Shown here in pieces: positions 44,945 to 59,900 of a DNA stretch of 64,000 nucleotides. This DNA is from Axinella damicornis (taxonomy: Eukaryota > Porifera > Demospongiae > Axinellida > Axinellidae). The stretch is taken from positions 3,571,308 to 3,635,307 of the forward strand of contig OZ007511.1 in assembly GCA_963931865.1 (NCBI GenBank), written 5' to 3'. The translations under genes were made by a program, and so were the position numbers. Under the pieces are notes generated by a model that did not search any database, was not told the origin of the DNA, and was given only the letters and a program-made list of their open reading frames with translations. Numbering within the stretch: the stretch's first letter is position 1; each line of letters begins with the position of its first letter.

Positions 44945-47900
44945 ATGGCGGCGTCTCTGAGGGCCGTTGTGCAGCTACCGGTTCTGGTTGCCATAGCTGT
45001 ACTAGGATATGGTAAGGATTACAAATGCATGTCAGTAGTGTCGAGGGGCCAGACTACACTGCACAGAGGTTATAGTACAACACTCTGCACTAGTACTTCT
45101 CTTCATGTTTGCAGACTGATTCTGGATTGTCTCGCGGTGGCGAGAGGCTGGCCCGCGATATAGATCTAATTATCATACTGCTGTATCGAGAGCTCTGAAT
45201 ACTCTGTAGCTTGCAAGCCAAGTAGCTAGCTACAAACTTAAACGGAACTTAAAAACCCAATTGCTAGCATTAATATTATGGCAGTATAATTCTGGGAGAG
45301 GCTTGTTGCCTACAAAGCAGCTTAGCTATATAGTATGAGCTTGTGGATGCAATTTCCAAAGTTAGAGCAAGACATGAAAAGTCGTGGATTTCCCTTACCT
45401 GTTTCACTAGCCTACCAGACCCTTTGCATCGGGAGGAGCTCGAGGGACTGGATAGATAGATAAATTTAAGTTTTAATTTTTGACGAGTAAGTCCCAACAG
45501 CCTGGGGGTGGTCTTGAGGAGGGGCTGCTGCGAGCCTAGGATTGAGACTGCCATGATTGTTACAACAGCTCTGATTTGACTCTGGACTGGATTATGGATG
45601 GGAACGTTGACTGGAATTTGGACCGTCACTTGCATATTAACAAGCTTGTACTGCTTTGATTACTGCTAGTTAGTGGTAGTAAGTGTAGAAACGAACCTGT
45701 GACAAAACACTGGAGAGGAGCCTGGGAACAAGGCTAACCTCTAAGTGAATGCTCTCTACCTTGGCTCATGCATCAGGCTCAGACAACGGAAGATTTCAGT
45801 GATTTTCATGTGACCTTTGCTGTTTGCTCCTTGACTTTGAAGACAGACTTATTCCGTAGGCAAACTGTGGTTTGATGAAGGAATTTGGTCAGTCCATAAT
45901 TCAGCCCAAAATCCGGTCCAAATTCCACATGATCCAGTCCACTGTTCAGGTTGTTTGGTGGGCACTACCTTCAGCCCCTGATTGTTGGGGGAGTGGGGGA
46001 GCTAATCCAGCCTTAACTATGTTATGAATTTGCGGTGTCAATATTGTATCGTAAACTGAGGCAACAATGAGTAAACTCTATGGTACTGCAAACGCATAGT
46101 TTAAGCCCTCAGTTTCAGAGTTACTCTGGCGCTCTAACAATGTGCAAGGTTTGACTATGTAGTGTTCGCATGTTATGTTGTACAGGACTTAATTTATTGC
46201 AACACTGTATCCAACCTCAGAGCATGGAAGCTTTGTTGGGCAGTGCTATAAGGAATCACCAGTGTTGACTGAAGCCAGACAATAATTATCCCGTGCGCGC
46301 GCATGCATGAAGTGGGGCTAAGCAATCGGTTTTGTCTGTCTGTCTGTCTGCCTGTCTGTCTGTCTGTCAATGTCTGGGACTTAAAAAAACTTTGTTTTTC
46401 CCAACTCTTTCCTATTATTCATAAAATTTGGGCATGTCTTCACGATCAAAGTCGTTGTGTACGGCAGTTGGTCACTCCCACAACATGGATATGGGCATAC
46501 ACGAACACAGTATACACGATAGACCTGAAAAGTGACAGAGATGCCCAGCCGATTGGAATTGCACTCCATCCTTCCATGCAGGGTGCAGGGTATCATCCAG
46601 CAATTGAAGCCACTAAGGAAGCCAACAGGTGCACGATACAATGAAGTCACTAACATGTACGTGCTAACGTGCAAGGAATTTGCAGGTTCAAGTACATCAT
46701 TAACAGTGCACCTGTTAAAGTTGGAATGACCATTTTTGGTTGGTTCAATCTCCACCATAAGTGAAAGGCAGAATGTCCATTCCTAATAACTAGGCAGATG
46801 ATAATCATCAGGCGGCGAGCTTGAGCAAGAGTTGGTTATGGGAATGGGACATGGAAGAGCGCTGGTCTGCATGCGTCCGGGATGGCCGGCCGGGAAATCA
46901 TGTGACGATCACGTGCAATACGTGTGCGTACATCGCATAGTCTTGTGCCCAGCCGTCTGGGTGGGTGCAAACAGCATGGCTGTGACTGGGCTCCGTGGTA
47001 GAAATGCTTTGGTTGACAATTGCAAGGGGTGTTTAGCATAAATTGATTTGGAAACATGCTGTAAGGTAGGGCTTATCCAACTTTCAGACACCAGACAATT
47101 TATGGACAAGTAGCACATGTGTCAGAGTGTATCTCCAAATGGACAGACACTTTGTCCACACATTCCTTTGTACACCAGTTGAATAGAACGAACCTATCAC
47201 ATTACACTGTACCCAGGATGTTGATTGTTGAAGCCTTGGGTGTGAATTTCCAAGTAGGATAACTTGTTACTGGCTGATGTGTGTACAGTTGGAAACAGTT
47301 TTGTTATTTCTGGTAACAAAATCCAGATCTTGAAATTTCTAGCCAGTTACATGGTATTCCAGTCATTAGGTACCCAATGACAGATGGAAAGCCACACGAT
47401 GTCTACTGCAACCTTGATGCTCAAGCAGATACTTGAACCTAGACTGAATTAATTAACTGTCTGCTTGTGTCTGGCACTGGGCAGCTCCCAGTATATACGG
47501 GAAGTCTATCATGCTCTTGCCTTCCTTGTGGTGTTTGTGTTAGCACGGTGCATGACAGGTAAGAATGTACAGGTGTTATCAATACAGCTGGATACAGACA
47601 AAGAGACTAGGAATGTGTAATCAGTCACAGTTCTTCTCAGTATATTACAGATAGGTTAACACTTTACCAAACATAAGAAACAGCTTAAGGAAACAAAAAC
47701 AAGTATAACACCTAGTATTATGATGGCTTTTGCAGTGGTAAAAGGTCTGGGAATGAGTATCGTGCGTGAGTTATTATTGGCATGCCGAAGCCATCCACTC
47801 TGCCCATGCTTCATAGTTGTCTGTCTAGCGAATATTTGTGACCTGGGCTATAGTGAACAACTGGAGGTGACAGGAGACTATACTTACAATGCCATGAATA

Positions 47901-50900
47901 GTCGGGGAAGATCATATACAGTGAGGTAGCTATATGGTCGACGGGGGGGTACCATCCTGGGTACCACTTTTTGTAGCATTTATCGCATCGCATCCCAGAG
48001 GTTTTTGTAGACGTGGTACCTCCAACACAGCTCTCCGCCGCAAACTCAGACTCCATCGCAGCCTACTGTACTGACACAAAAGTTTCACACCGAGCGCTCC
48101 GCGGCCACGCAGCCATGCGGTTACTATGACGTCATTCTCACTCTGCAAATTTCCAAATCCGCCAATTTTTAATCTGCCAAATGTAGCTAATTCATAGCTT
48201 TTAAGAGCAAATCCGCCAAATAATTTAATTCCCACCAAATTTCCAGCCATACGGTACTGCATGGGTATAACTAATAATTATTACGGTCTTCAGACAAGGA
48301 GTGCTGGCTTAGTATCTATCCAGAAAAAGGGTTGACTTGAGATGCTTGGGTCTGATTCTTCAGTCAACGCTTGCAGTGTAAATACCGGAGTCCACCAAAG
48401 CAAGGGCACCTACTGCCTGTGAGGACACAGACTTCTGCTATGTTATGGTAAATTTCAGCTCAAACATGCGCCTGCTGCTAAAAAATGACATAAACAAGTA
48501 ATCAAAAAAATGTAACAGGATGTAGGGATACCAGAACGGCAGGAAATAAGGTAGGGATGATCACACATAACAGTGAAGTATATAATCCCCCTACATAATT
48601 TTCTTTCTTCATTATACACGTGTATGGAAAGATCTCTGTAAGGGGGATTGTATACTTCACTGTTTTGTGCGATCATCCCTGCCTTGTTTCCTTACATTTT
48701 GCCATTCTGGTATCCCTACATCCTGTTACATTTTTGATTACTTGTTAGAATATATGGCAAGGCAATGTACCATACAAGCAATGTTAAATTAACGTACCGG
48801 TATAATTATTTGTTATTGTTACAAGCCATACTGGCCATTGAACACACTAGTATGGAATATTTGCCGCAGGAAATCTGTTACATACATTGCCATCTTTGTT
48901 TGTAGATATGTCATTAGCCTGCACAAACGGAGACATCAGGCTTGTTGGTGGAGCAAGCAATCTTGAAGGTCGTGTGGAGATTTGTTACAACGATGCTTGG
49001 GGCACTGTGTGTGGTAACTCTTGGGATACAGCTGGAGCAAATGTGGCCTGTGGACAACTTGGATTTAGACGAACAGGTCAGTACTTTTGAATTAACCAAT
49101 TCAGTCTGATGATTGACCTTGGTGTAGACAGCAGGTCAATTGCCACATTGAATTAGTATGTTGAAGTCGTCTGTGAGCAAGTAAGTGTAATGTGGCGGTC
49201 TGCGCACGCTAATTGACTTCAGTAATGGATCATTGAGAAATCCAGAATTTAGAAGAAGAAGAAGTGAGAATTGCCCATAGCACATGGTATTTATAGGGGA
49301 GCACATAGACAGACAGGTGCCATGTACGCAATGAAGTACACAGAAAAAGGCTCCAGAAATCTCCATAAACAATTATGTAACATGGATGTAATAATTATGT
49401 CCAGTACTGTGCACCTGACAATGATAATGTTCAGACGACAATCCTATTCACTTAGTTTGGTTTACCAGCTGTGCATCACGGCATGTTTTCTGAGCAGTCA
49501 TGCATGCACCCTCTCCATCACTTACATTTGTTTTACACACTAAATTAGTCTGCCATCAAGTAGACTTCAAATCTTCATGAATACCAAGTAATTAATGATA
49601 CTGCAACGATCGTCGTAAATGTTTTGCAGGTTCCACTCCCTACCCATTTGCCTTCTTTGGCGAGGGAACTGGACCCATCCACCTGAATTTTGTGCGGTGC
49701 GATGGCACAGAAGCCCAACTTGTGGACTGCCCCAGCTTAGGAATTGGCAATTCTTTCTGTGAACACTTTGAAGATGCAGGAGTCATGTGTCTGGGTGAGT
49801 GTAAAATGGCACTATTCAGATCATTGAGTTTGGTATGTACCCAACCTATCAATACATTAAGATTTTAACCGTGTGCGTGTCTGTCTGTGTGTAACGGAAG
49901 TGGGATGTTCGTGGGGCGGGACTAGACTATAGTGATGCGCGACCTTTGTGCTTTGATTTACTGAATCTCGAACTTTGCGTAGAGTGTTAGAATGTTCGAG
50001 AATAGTGGACATGGCTGGAATCTTCCAGAACAGCTGGTGGGGAGCAGCAGCCGAAGCGGACGCCATCGGGGAGCAGAGTTGAAGCGGACGCAATCGGGGA
50101 GCAGCAGCCGAAACGCAATCGGGAAGCAGCTGAAACGGACGCAATCGAGAGCAGCAGCTGAAAGCGGACGCAAGCGGCGAGCAGCAGCTGAAGCGGATGC
50201 AAGCTGGGAGCTCAGCAGTAGTTGAAACAGATTGATGCAATCGCGCGGGGAGCAGCAGCTGAAGTGGATGCAATCGGGGAGCAGCAGCTCTGCATAGAGA
50301 GCTATCCGGCACCGGATTACTCATGTAGGCGAACAAGGGGGACGTAGCTGAGTGAGCAAAGTGAGCGAAGCAAGCGAAGCTACTTGTATAGTTTATAGCA
50401 ACAGAATATCACCCTTTTGTTAACTGAGCTATGTTTGCTGGCTTCTTAGTTCTTAATGCTGCAATACCCCATGCAGTATAATGAAATTTTATGATCTGCT
50501 TCGTTGCTGTTAGGTAATACTGATGGTGACCTCAGGCTTGTTAATGGATCCAACCACACTGAGGGTCGAGTTGAAATGTTCTACAATGCAGAATGGGGCA
50601 CAGTGTGTGATGACCTCTGGGACGATGTTGACGCAGGTGTGGTCTGCACACAGCTTGGATTCGCCCCAACAGGTATAGGTCCAGTTGCCAGTACACTTCA
50701 GTGATGTTTGTAACTTTAGAGTATAGTTGTACAAATTCCACCAATCAGATTACTCACTGCGAGGTATCTAAATCCCATAGTGAAACCTCGTACGGGGTTT
50801 CACTATTGAGCCCACAGGGTACTGTACTTGTAAATTGTTTAATGTCAACCATGGCAACTAGCTACTGTATTATACAACTGCTTTAGAATTACAGGCAGTG

Positions 50901-53900
50901 CACATAATTATCTGTGTACTCAGTTGTCTCTGTGTACGCTTTTTTTGGAAGTACAAACGGTATGTGAGAGCTCAAAGGAGGCGCTAGGCGCTAAGCTATA
51001 AGCGGTCAATGATGACTCTGGTGGGGTGGAGCCAAGTTGAGGGGCAGAGCCATGTGACTGCTTGATCGTGCGCACAAGTCACTCGAGCGCCTTGTATGTC
51101 AGCGGCCTTGTCGTACTCGTACCCAGTCTGTTATTTCGTCGAAAAGGACCTCCGACTCATAGGTTATTTTGTTGACAACTGAAGCGCTAGCGTAGTTACC
51201 GTTGCTATGCTCTAGACACTGAGACTAATGGGATCTACGCGATTTAGAAAACCCTCGGGCCCTTAGTAGCGCCCTGGGACGCTACAGCCCAGGGCCCTCG
51301 GGTTTCTAAATCACGTAGATCCCTTGGTCTCAGTGTCTAACCTATATTTAAAATCTATGTTACACTCGGTCAGCAAACGTGTTTTGCATGAAACCGCCTT
51401 TTCTCCTCCAGGAGCAACTGCAATCCCTTTTCTCTTCTTTGGCCAGGGGAATGGATCCATCTGGCTGGACAATGTGGAGTGTACCGGAACTGAAACTCGA
51501 CTTATTGCTTGCCCCCACAATCCAATAATTGGCAGTCATGACTGCAACCACTCTCAAGATGCTAGTGTCCGATGTCAGGGTAAGTTAATACTTATTAGCC
51601 TCAGGAAATTTGTTATAATACATTGCCATGCATTATGGTATGTATATAGGTTGCACAAATGGAGACATTAGGCTTGTTGGTGGAACAAGCAATCTTGAAG
51701 GTCGGGTGGAGATTTGTAACAACGCCATTTGGGGCACTGTGTGTGATGACTTATGGGATGCAGCTGATGCAAATGTAGCCTGTGGACAACTTGGATTTAG
51801 CCGATCAGGTCAGTACTTTGACTGTTTTGCTAATCAAAGTGCAGGTGAATAGAAGCTAGACATTGTATGCTGAATGAGTAGCTAAGTTGATTTACCTGCA
51901 GTTGTGTCGCAGCATATTTTCCTGCACCCCAGTCATGAGACTATCAGCTTCATGATTCCCGCAAGAAAGAGTAGGGAGGTGCAGTTCACCTGAAGGGTGA
52001 AAACAGCATAGTTGTGTCATCACTTGACTTCCTTAGTTGGGCAGGGTAGGCAATTTCTGTTACTTTATGTGCAAATTGATCTAGAAAACAGTCCTCTCAC
52101 CATGCATGGCCTCCAATTCCAGACAATGTTTCAGCTAGAGTGTAGCAATAGTATTGGTAACATTGCTCGAGTACCTTGATACTTGTTGACACTAGTAGCC
52201 TCGTTCCCAGACCTACTTCAAATGGCCTGGGAATGAGGCTAGGTACGAGACCAGATAATGTAGCCGGCCTCAACCTCAAAGATCCACTACAGGATCAAGA
52301 AGGCAAGCTTAAAAATGCTAGGGAAATGGGGGTGACTGACTGTCCCCCACGGGCGAGTGGGTGAAACGTGCCAAATCTGGGTGACACCCGCTAAATGCGG
52401 GTAAGTTGGAAGGTCTGTGTGCCTGAGTGCAGTCCTGAGTTAGGTCTGGACACAAGGGTACCTGTATCCATGATATGTTGGGTAAAGTACAAGCTAAAGA
52501 CTGACCTCCAATGTAGTCAGGTTGGTGAAGAGTCATGATCATTTCTTCGCAGGTTCCATTGACCGCTCATTTGCCCACTTTGGCCAGGGAACTGGACCCA
52601 TCCTCCTGGATGATCTGCAGTGTCGTGGCACTGAAGCCAAACTTGTGGACTGCCCCAGTAGAGGAATTGGCAGTCATAACTGTGACCACTTTGAAGATGC
52701 TGGTGTCACCTGTCAGAGTGAGTGTGAAATGACAGTATTCAGTTATGTAGCTATGTATTGAAGCAGTACTGTAGGTGCTCTAATTATGCATCCTTTCTAA
52801 TTCTGCGTCAAAATTCAATGTCTCAAACCGATAATTTCCAATAATGTGTCACACTCCGGGGACTAATTTGCATAACGCGATTATAACGGCAGCATAGCAG
52901 CTAGCTCGAAGCGCACACAGTACCGTTGAACGGCAAAGATGGTGCATCACATCACTGCCTGTGAACGTTGGTGTATAAAGACACAGTTGCGATGACATCA
53001 GTGAAGGTACGAGAAAGCAACTCACTTAGCTATGTATTTCTGTGCCCCAGGATACGGACGCCCCATGTAGAAAAGGCAGTGACAGTCCGACAAATAGGAA
53101 CAAACACAACCGCTATGCAATAGCCTTGTCTACACTTGTCTAACTTGAGTACCTAGCGAGGTCTTTCATGCATCGAAGTTCGTCGCTGTTCTGCCGTTTA
53201 GCTGACTGAATTTCCATTGTTGCGTTGCATTTCGAAAATAATTAAATAATTATTTCTTGAGTCACGCATAATTAGAGCGCCTACGGTATACATACTGGAG
53301 TGTGGTGCATTGTGAGAGAGTATAAGGCAAAATCTTTACCTTGTGGCGTCTCCAATCACTGAATGGTAATGACTATAGAAGATAATGAAATTTTCATGTA
53401 CAGCAGTCATCACACCTCACATCAACAGTCAAAGTCATGTATGAGACTGATCTTGCATTGTGCACTAGCCACGAAGGCAAGCTGTGTCCCATCTTCGTGG
53501 CTAGCACACAATGCAAGATCAGTCTCGTACATGACTTTGACTGTTGATATGAGGCAATATGATGGTCATGCCGCAGATCACGTGAGACCAGGCCTTTCCC
53601 TCCGTTTTTGCAATTGCATATTGCCAGCAATCAAAAACTGGAGATGTAGAAGGCCTGGGAACAAGGCTATGTGTAACCCCCTTTTTGAGAGGTGGGATAA
53701 TTATAATAGGCCATCGCTAAATCCTTTTATTTTTTCGGAGAAACCTTTTGCTTTCTTGTTTGGTAGCTTTTTAGAGCACATGAATTCGTAGCTTATGATA
53801 CCAAGGACTTCAACAGGTGTCCGTAACTAGGCACAATAATGGTGATCACTACAAGTACCATAATAACTCTTGGACTGCACACTGGAAGGAGGGGAGGATG

Positions 53901-56900
53901 AGATGGAGTTGTTACCTATCCATCAGGGTTTCATCCAGTAGGGAGGTCAAAGCTTTCCCTCTAACTTCTAAAGAATAGTCTGGTTTGAAATGAGGATAGG
54001 CAAACAGTGAAGAAGGGGGCAATGTATGTTTCATATGCAAAAGAATGATTATATTACCTTTTCTTTCAGTTTTGAGGGCTGGGTTTTCAGAGGAAGATTA
54101 TTCAGGAAATGAAGGTCCAGATCGACGATCAACACTACCAAACACGCCATGTACTGTGGTTATCAGACTTCAGGATACCACAACTGAAGCAAACCTAACA
54201 TTTCGACTCATTCCTCGAACAATTTCTGAAAATATTGACGCCAATGGTGAATCCCCTACAGCAACACTCATAGGAGCCCATGCTTCAAGTAAGAATTGTG
54301 ACTACCATAGTCTACTGGAATACGCCCCCCCCCCTCCCCCCTTCCCCCCTCCCCCCTCCCCCCTCCCTCCCCCCCTCCCCCTTCCCCCCTCCCCCCCTCC
54401 CCCCTCCCCTCTCCCCCCTCCCCCCTTCCCCCTCCCCCCTCCCCCCTCCCCCCCTCCCCCCTCCCCCCTCCCCCCTCCCCCCTCCCCCCCTCCCCCCTCC
54501 CCCCTCCCCCCCTCCCCCCTCCCCCCTCCCCCCCACCATTGACTTTTTGGCGAGCATCTTCATAGATTACCTCAACTACATCTGCAGTAGTCTGTGAATC
54601 TCTTGTTAGTTTACAAGGGTCGGTTTGAAGTTTAAGTTTTTAGCAAATGATGCCTGAAGACATGGTCATAATCATCCAGTCCTTCCCTACGGCTTCAGTT
54701 ACCACTGATGATGCAAGTTATCTCACTGCCAATCTTGGTAGGTACTAGAGAAATGTGTCATGTAACACGACCGCTGTTCTTCCAGATAAGTCGATTTTGA
54801 TCTCGCTGGGGGCCTATAATTATAGTCGAGCTTGTAAATGAATATTCAAGAAAACACCCCCTCTCCGTTTGAGACTTGAGTAGTATACAACGCATAATCT
54901 GTACCATGCAACTAGGCTAGGTATACCTAGGGTTAGTGTGCCAAATGCCCTTGAATGGAGAGAGACAGCCTGGCATCCACTGCTTGTGGTGCATGCATCG
55001 TCATTCCCACTTGTCTCTCCATGCAGGGATGGACTTCAATGATACGCAACCATTTGAGGTTACACTAACAGCAGGAACTGAAGTGGTGATGGCTCAAATT
55101 CCCATTGTTGATGATGAGATAAATGAAGCAGCAGAAGATTTTGTAGTAGTTTTGGAGGTTGTCAGTAACACCACCAATCCAGTGGAGTTCACCACTCAAA
55201 CTACTGTGTGTAGGATTCCTCGAAGTGACCGTAAGTGCCACTTGAGGTGTAGTACAAAAAAGACAGTCTTAATTTTCAGTCTTTCAACTGGCTTTGTCAG
55301 ATATGCATCCATACAGTAAAGAATTGTGATGCATAATTTGGTTCAGCAACACACTACATCACATAAGTGGCATCTACCATTCAATCCAGTGAACAAGGCA
55401 AGTGCAATATACAATTGCCTACACAGGTGGATGTGTCAATACAACTCAGTTTAGGGACGATCCTTTGCTCTTTTTAGTAGCCATTAATTCGCTTCACTTG
55501 ACGTTCCCTGATGCATCAGCATTAGCTGCTGCTCCCCTATTATGGCTGCTTCAGCTTCCCGATTCCGTCCACTTCAGCTGCTGCTCCAATTGCATTGGCT
55601 TCAGCTGCTGCAGCCCCAGTCATTCTAAAGGTTCTACCCCTGCCTAAATTTCCCAAACATTCTTCATGCATGGAGTCAAAGGTTGGGAGGTTGTGGGAAT
55701 ATTGCACGTCACTACTCTGGTCCCGCCCCCAATTGTTCCACTTCAGTTACTCACACACACACCTAGTGTTGTTGCTGATAGTAGTCATGGTAGTTAACAG
55801 CACCATCTTTTTTCGCGAGCTGTAATAATGCAACTGCTGTCTTGGGAGTGGCTGTTGCTTCAGTGATGTAGATGGGCAATGCCACTTTAATCGTTCAGCG
55901 AAACGCTACATATTGACAAGTGACTGATTATGGCTAACTCAAAAACACCTGAAGGAGATGCTGGTGAATAGCAAGCAAGCTACTTGTCCATTTTCTTAAT
56001 TGCTGCTTCTGTTCTTCCCCTACCAGCTATTGAAATTGGTTTTAGAGAAAAGAGTGTTGATCGTATTGAATTCGATTCTGAAACAAACTTTTCTGCAGTC
56101 ATCACAAGAAGTCGTCAGTCAGAACAAACGTTCCTGATTGAAGTTCAGATTAATACCCTTCGAATCGTAGGACTTGGAGAGCCTGCAACACTAGGAGATG
56201 ACTTCAAAGTTCCGACTTTCAAAATGACAGTGTGTTGATGATAACATTGACACCTAATGACACCGAAGTGGAGATCTCTTACCAAATTCTTGAAGATGAT
56301 ATTCCAGAGGGAACAGAAGTATTTCTAATCTCTTCACGTGCTTTACCTAGCAGTCCAGCATATGACAGCACTGGCCTTGAAGACTGTTGTTTTCCAGAAC
56401 TCCAAGTATCAATCATTGATAATGATGGTGAGTTAGGAAGTTTTGTCTTTCAAGAAGTGGGCGGGTCTGAATAGGTTTGAGTCCCAGCACCGACTTTGTT
56501 CCTAGGTAGCATAAGAATTAGTATGGGCTGCCGCATGAATGTAGTTATTATGTTGTATCAAGGGCACATTGACCCTGACGGGAAGAGGGCATGCAACTCT
56601 CGTATTCACAATGAAAACAGCAAAATCCAAATGTGGCCACCGGATATACTATTTTTAGATATTGGTATGTAACCGTATAATTATGTGAATGAATGTAATT
56701 ATCCAATTTATGTGGAATACAGTAGAGCAGCCCAGAGAGCTAGATCGAGTGCGTAGAGTGGATGAATGGACGCCATCCCAAGTTTTGACAGCTGGTAACA
56801 ATGTGCCCGTCCGTCCTACATGCGGCAGCCATTGCGTGCAGGTGCCGTGGCTTCGCTCAGCATACATTTGCAGTGCGTTACGGGGTTTTAGGCAATGTAG

Positions 56901-59900
56901 TTAACAGTCGAGGGCAAATAAGGCACGAGCCGAAGATAAGTGCATTATCTGCACCAAGACCATTAACTACATTGCCTGAGTGCACTAACTAACCACATAA
57001 TGCACAAAGCTGGTATCTAAAGTACGCGTGCGCGAATAGGCTTGTACCGAGACTAGCTGCATCTTGTAGCGTCTCAAATAATCAGATGGAAAGTGAGGTG
57101 GTTTCTACCTACGCTCACGATATGTGATGGTACTGAACTTTATATCCAAGGGAACAGAACTTGCCGAGTTTTGATGGTGTGCTGCATGGGTGGAAAACCA
57201 CAAACGTCGTTCTTTATTATTGATTGTAGTCCGGGATTAGTATACGGTCAGTACACGGAAATTTATATCCGTGTCCATGCATTTCTGGGCAGGGATAGAA
57301 CTAACCTAGCCGCTAGGCTATTCTCTGCTGGGTACACTGTGTACCTGAATAGCCTAGTATAGTATAGAACTTGATATCTCCACTCATTGTATGGTGTTAG
57401 CATTATCTATCCTGATGTAATGATATTCAGAATGTACTTTTCTCGCCTTGTAGTTGTGAAGGTTGGATTTGTGGATACGTCGACACTGGTTGAAGTTAAT
57501 GAAACTGATGGGACAGCTGCACTCAATGTCAGCATCAGCTTCCCAACTTCTAACGTAACTCTTGGCTTTGAGATCATCCTGCTTGTTAACACTGTGGATG
57601 GTTCAGCAAGTACGTGGTATTCTTATATTCTTGTGTTTCTCTCATATACTTGTAGCTAAGAGAAATATATTCTTTCCTTGTACAGGATCAGGAACTTGCA
57701 GTGATTCAGACAGTAGTAGCGACTTCACTTGTATCAGCCAGTCTCTGCGATTTGATGATACACAACGTTCACAAATTGTTTCAGTGGCTATCAATGATGA
57801 TAACATTACTGAAGGAGTGGAAGTACTGACTGTTACCCTGTCTCTGCAGAATTTGCAATTTGCTGATTCGGTGAATGTGACGCCTGCTGTAGCTACCGTG
57901 AGAATACTTGACAATGACAGTAAGCTATTAAAAGCTACAGCCAGACTTGTAGCAGCATGATTATACAGACCAGAATGCAAACACTGTGCTGGTTAGTGAG
58001 CACATGTACAGTCTTTGTGTTGTTGATCATGGTGTTCCGGCGTGTCAGATTTCTCTGCTAGGTCTTGATATTCTGATTTTGTGCCTTGTGTAGTATGATT
58101 TTGCAGCCTAGGAAGGAGTCGACACTGACTCAGGTGAACAGCATATAGTTCACTTCACATGAGATGTCCTTAGCACATTAAAACAATGTGTCTGAAATGT
58201 GGCAAAGCACAGTCAAGCCAGAGATACTTTGCTTGTATTCCTGCAGACCTTGCACAGTACGAGATATGCTATGACAATGCTGGAAATGACTGCAATGGAA
58301 CTGCACTTCCTAATGTAACCACTGCTAGGGACTGCTGCCTGGGGGATGGCTACTGGTTCAGTGACGTAGATGGGCAATGTCACCAGTGCATTGGTAAGCA
58401 CGTGCTTGTAAACATGAACATGGGCCGGCCAATCCTGTACACCATAAACTTGTTGTGATTGCTATCACGAATGTATATAAATTGTGCTGAAACTCAGCTT
58501 GGTGCTGGAGTTACGAGTGGTTTTGTCTTCCTGTCGGCCACCATTGCTTGAGCATTCGCTTCACCAGCACAGCTAGAAAGGCCCCACAAAGATTCTGACC
58601 ATACCATCATAATCGCCGTCATGCACTGATGCTTATGTGCTGAGATTCTCCCTGGTGACAAATTTGTTAGCACTGCAATATATTTTTCTTCCCTTGGCTG
58701 CCATTGCTCACTTTGACTCAGGCAGGATGGTCATCGTATGACCTGTGCGTTATTTGGAATGAGCCGTGAGTAATCCACTTATGAAGGAGTCTAGCTGTAG
58801 CCGTGAGTGTCTGCTGGTGGATGCAATCAGAGTCTGCCCAGGTAAAGACGATGGAGGGCCATCATTCACCGCAGCTACCAGGAGCGCAGTTTCATTCTCA
58901 TTTGTAACTGACCACCTCTAACCATTTAATTTTGGAACGGTCTGGACTAAAATTAAATGCTCTGTTCTGCTGTGAAGGATTAAATTGCCCTCATCTTGTC
59001 TATCCCTTAGTTCATGGCTTTGTGAATACCAGTGTGATGGTGGATAAAGGCCCGCAGCAACAAAATATTGAGATCATACGAAATATTAAAGGAAATGCAA
59101 GTGCTGAAGAGTCTCCAGTTAGCACAATTGACTTCACTGTCATATGCAATGATAGGACTACTGGTAAGTGAAAGGTGCAGTTTGCATGGGAGAACTATAA
59201 CTAGACTGTAAAATTTTGTGTCAGGTGTACGTTACTGTAGTATCCGGAGCCTGGGAGTGAGGATATAATTATGGAGTGGAAAAGTATCCATCTTTGAGAT
59301 CTGATACTCAAAACTGAGTATACATGTGAACATAAGTATAGGTTATATCCCTGGCTAGCGGGATATAAGACCCGTTATATCCCGCGGGAAAGGTCAGTGC
59401 TTGAGTGGAGCCGAGGAAGTGCCGAGGGCGAAGCCTGAGGCACTTCCGAGGTGGAACGAAAGCACTGGCCTTTCCCAAGGGATGTAATGGGTCTTACATC
59501 CTGCTAGCCAGGGATACAACTAACTTATACTATGCTTAAGTGAGTACACTGTGTAGACATAGATACTGTGGTGTAGGCACTCATCGATCAGTGGCACAGG
59601 CATCCATGATACTCGACTGAGGCAGTGGTAAAGGCACGAGTCTTTGGCTAGACTAACAAAGCTAGCTCTTCACTTTCTCGTGCACTGGATCACTTACACT
59701 ATGTGCGCGCGGCCGGCCGCGGGATATACCCGTTATTGCCTGCAAATAATGTAACCTGATTGGTTAGAATAGCCTAAGTATAGTATGTACAGATAGCTGA
59801 CTATTGATCAAAATAGGCTTGTGGAGAGGAGCTACTGGATACCATCCAAATCTTGTACAGCCATGGAATTCAGTATTACTGCAACTCGGTATAGCTTGTT

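Noticed and set aside
47490..47571. Possible alternative signal-peptide exon (hydrophobic run before GTAAGA)
   Set aside because: The hydrophobic frame has no ATG and its acceptor phase does not match; the ATG exon at 44945 fits better.
49857..50336. Minus-strand 159-codon Leu/Ser/Cys-rich frame
   Set aside because: It runs through the GCAGCAGCTGAAGC minisatellite in a gene C intron.
54289..54542. Pro-rich C-terminal extension of the frame from exon 54070-54288
   Set aside because: It begins after a good GTAAGA donor and translates only the C-rich tract; the Calx-beta continues in exon 55027-55230.
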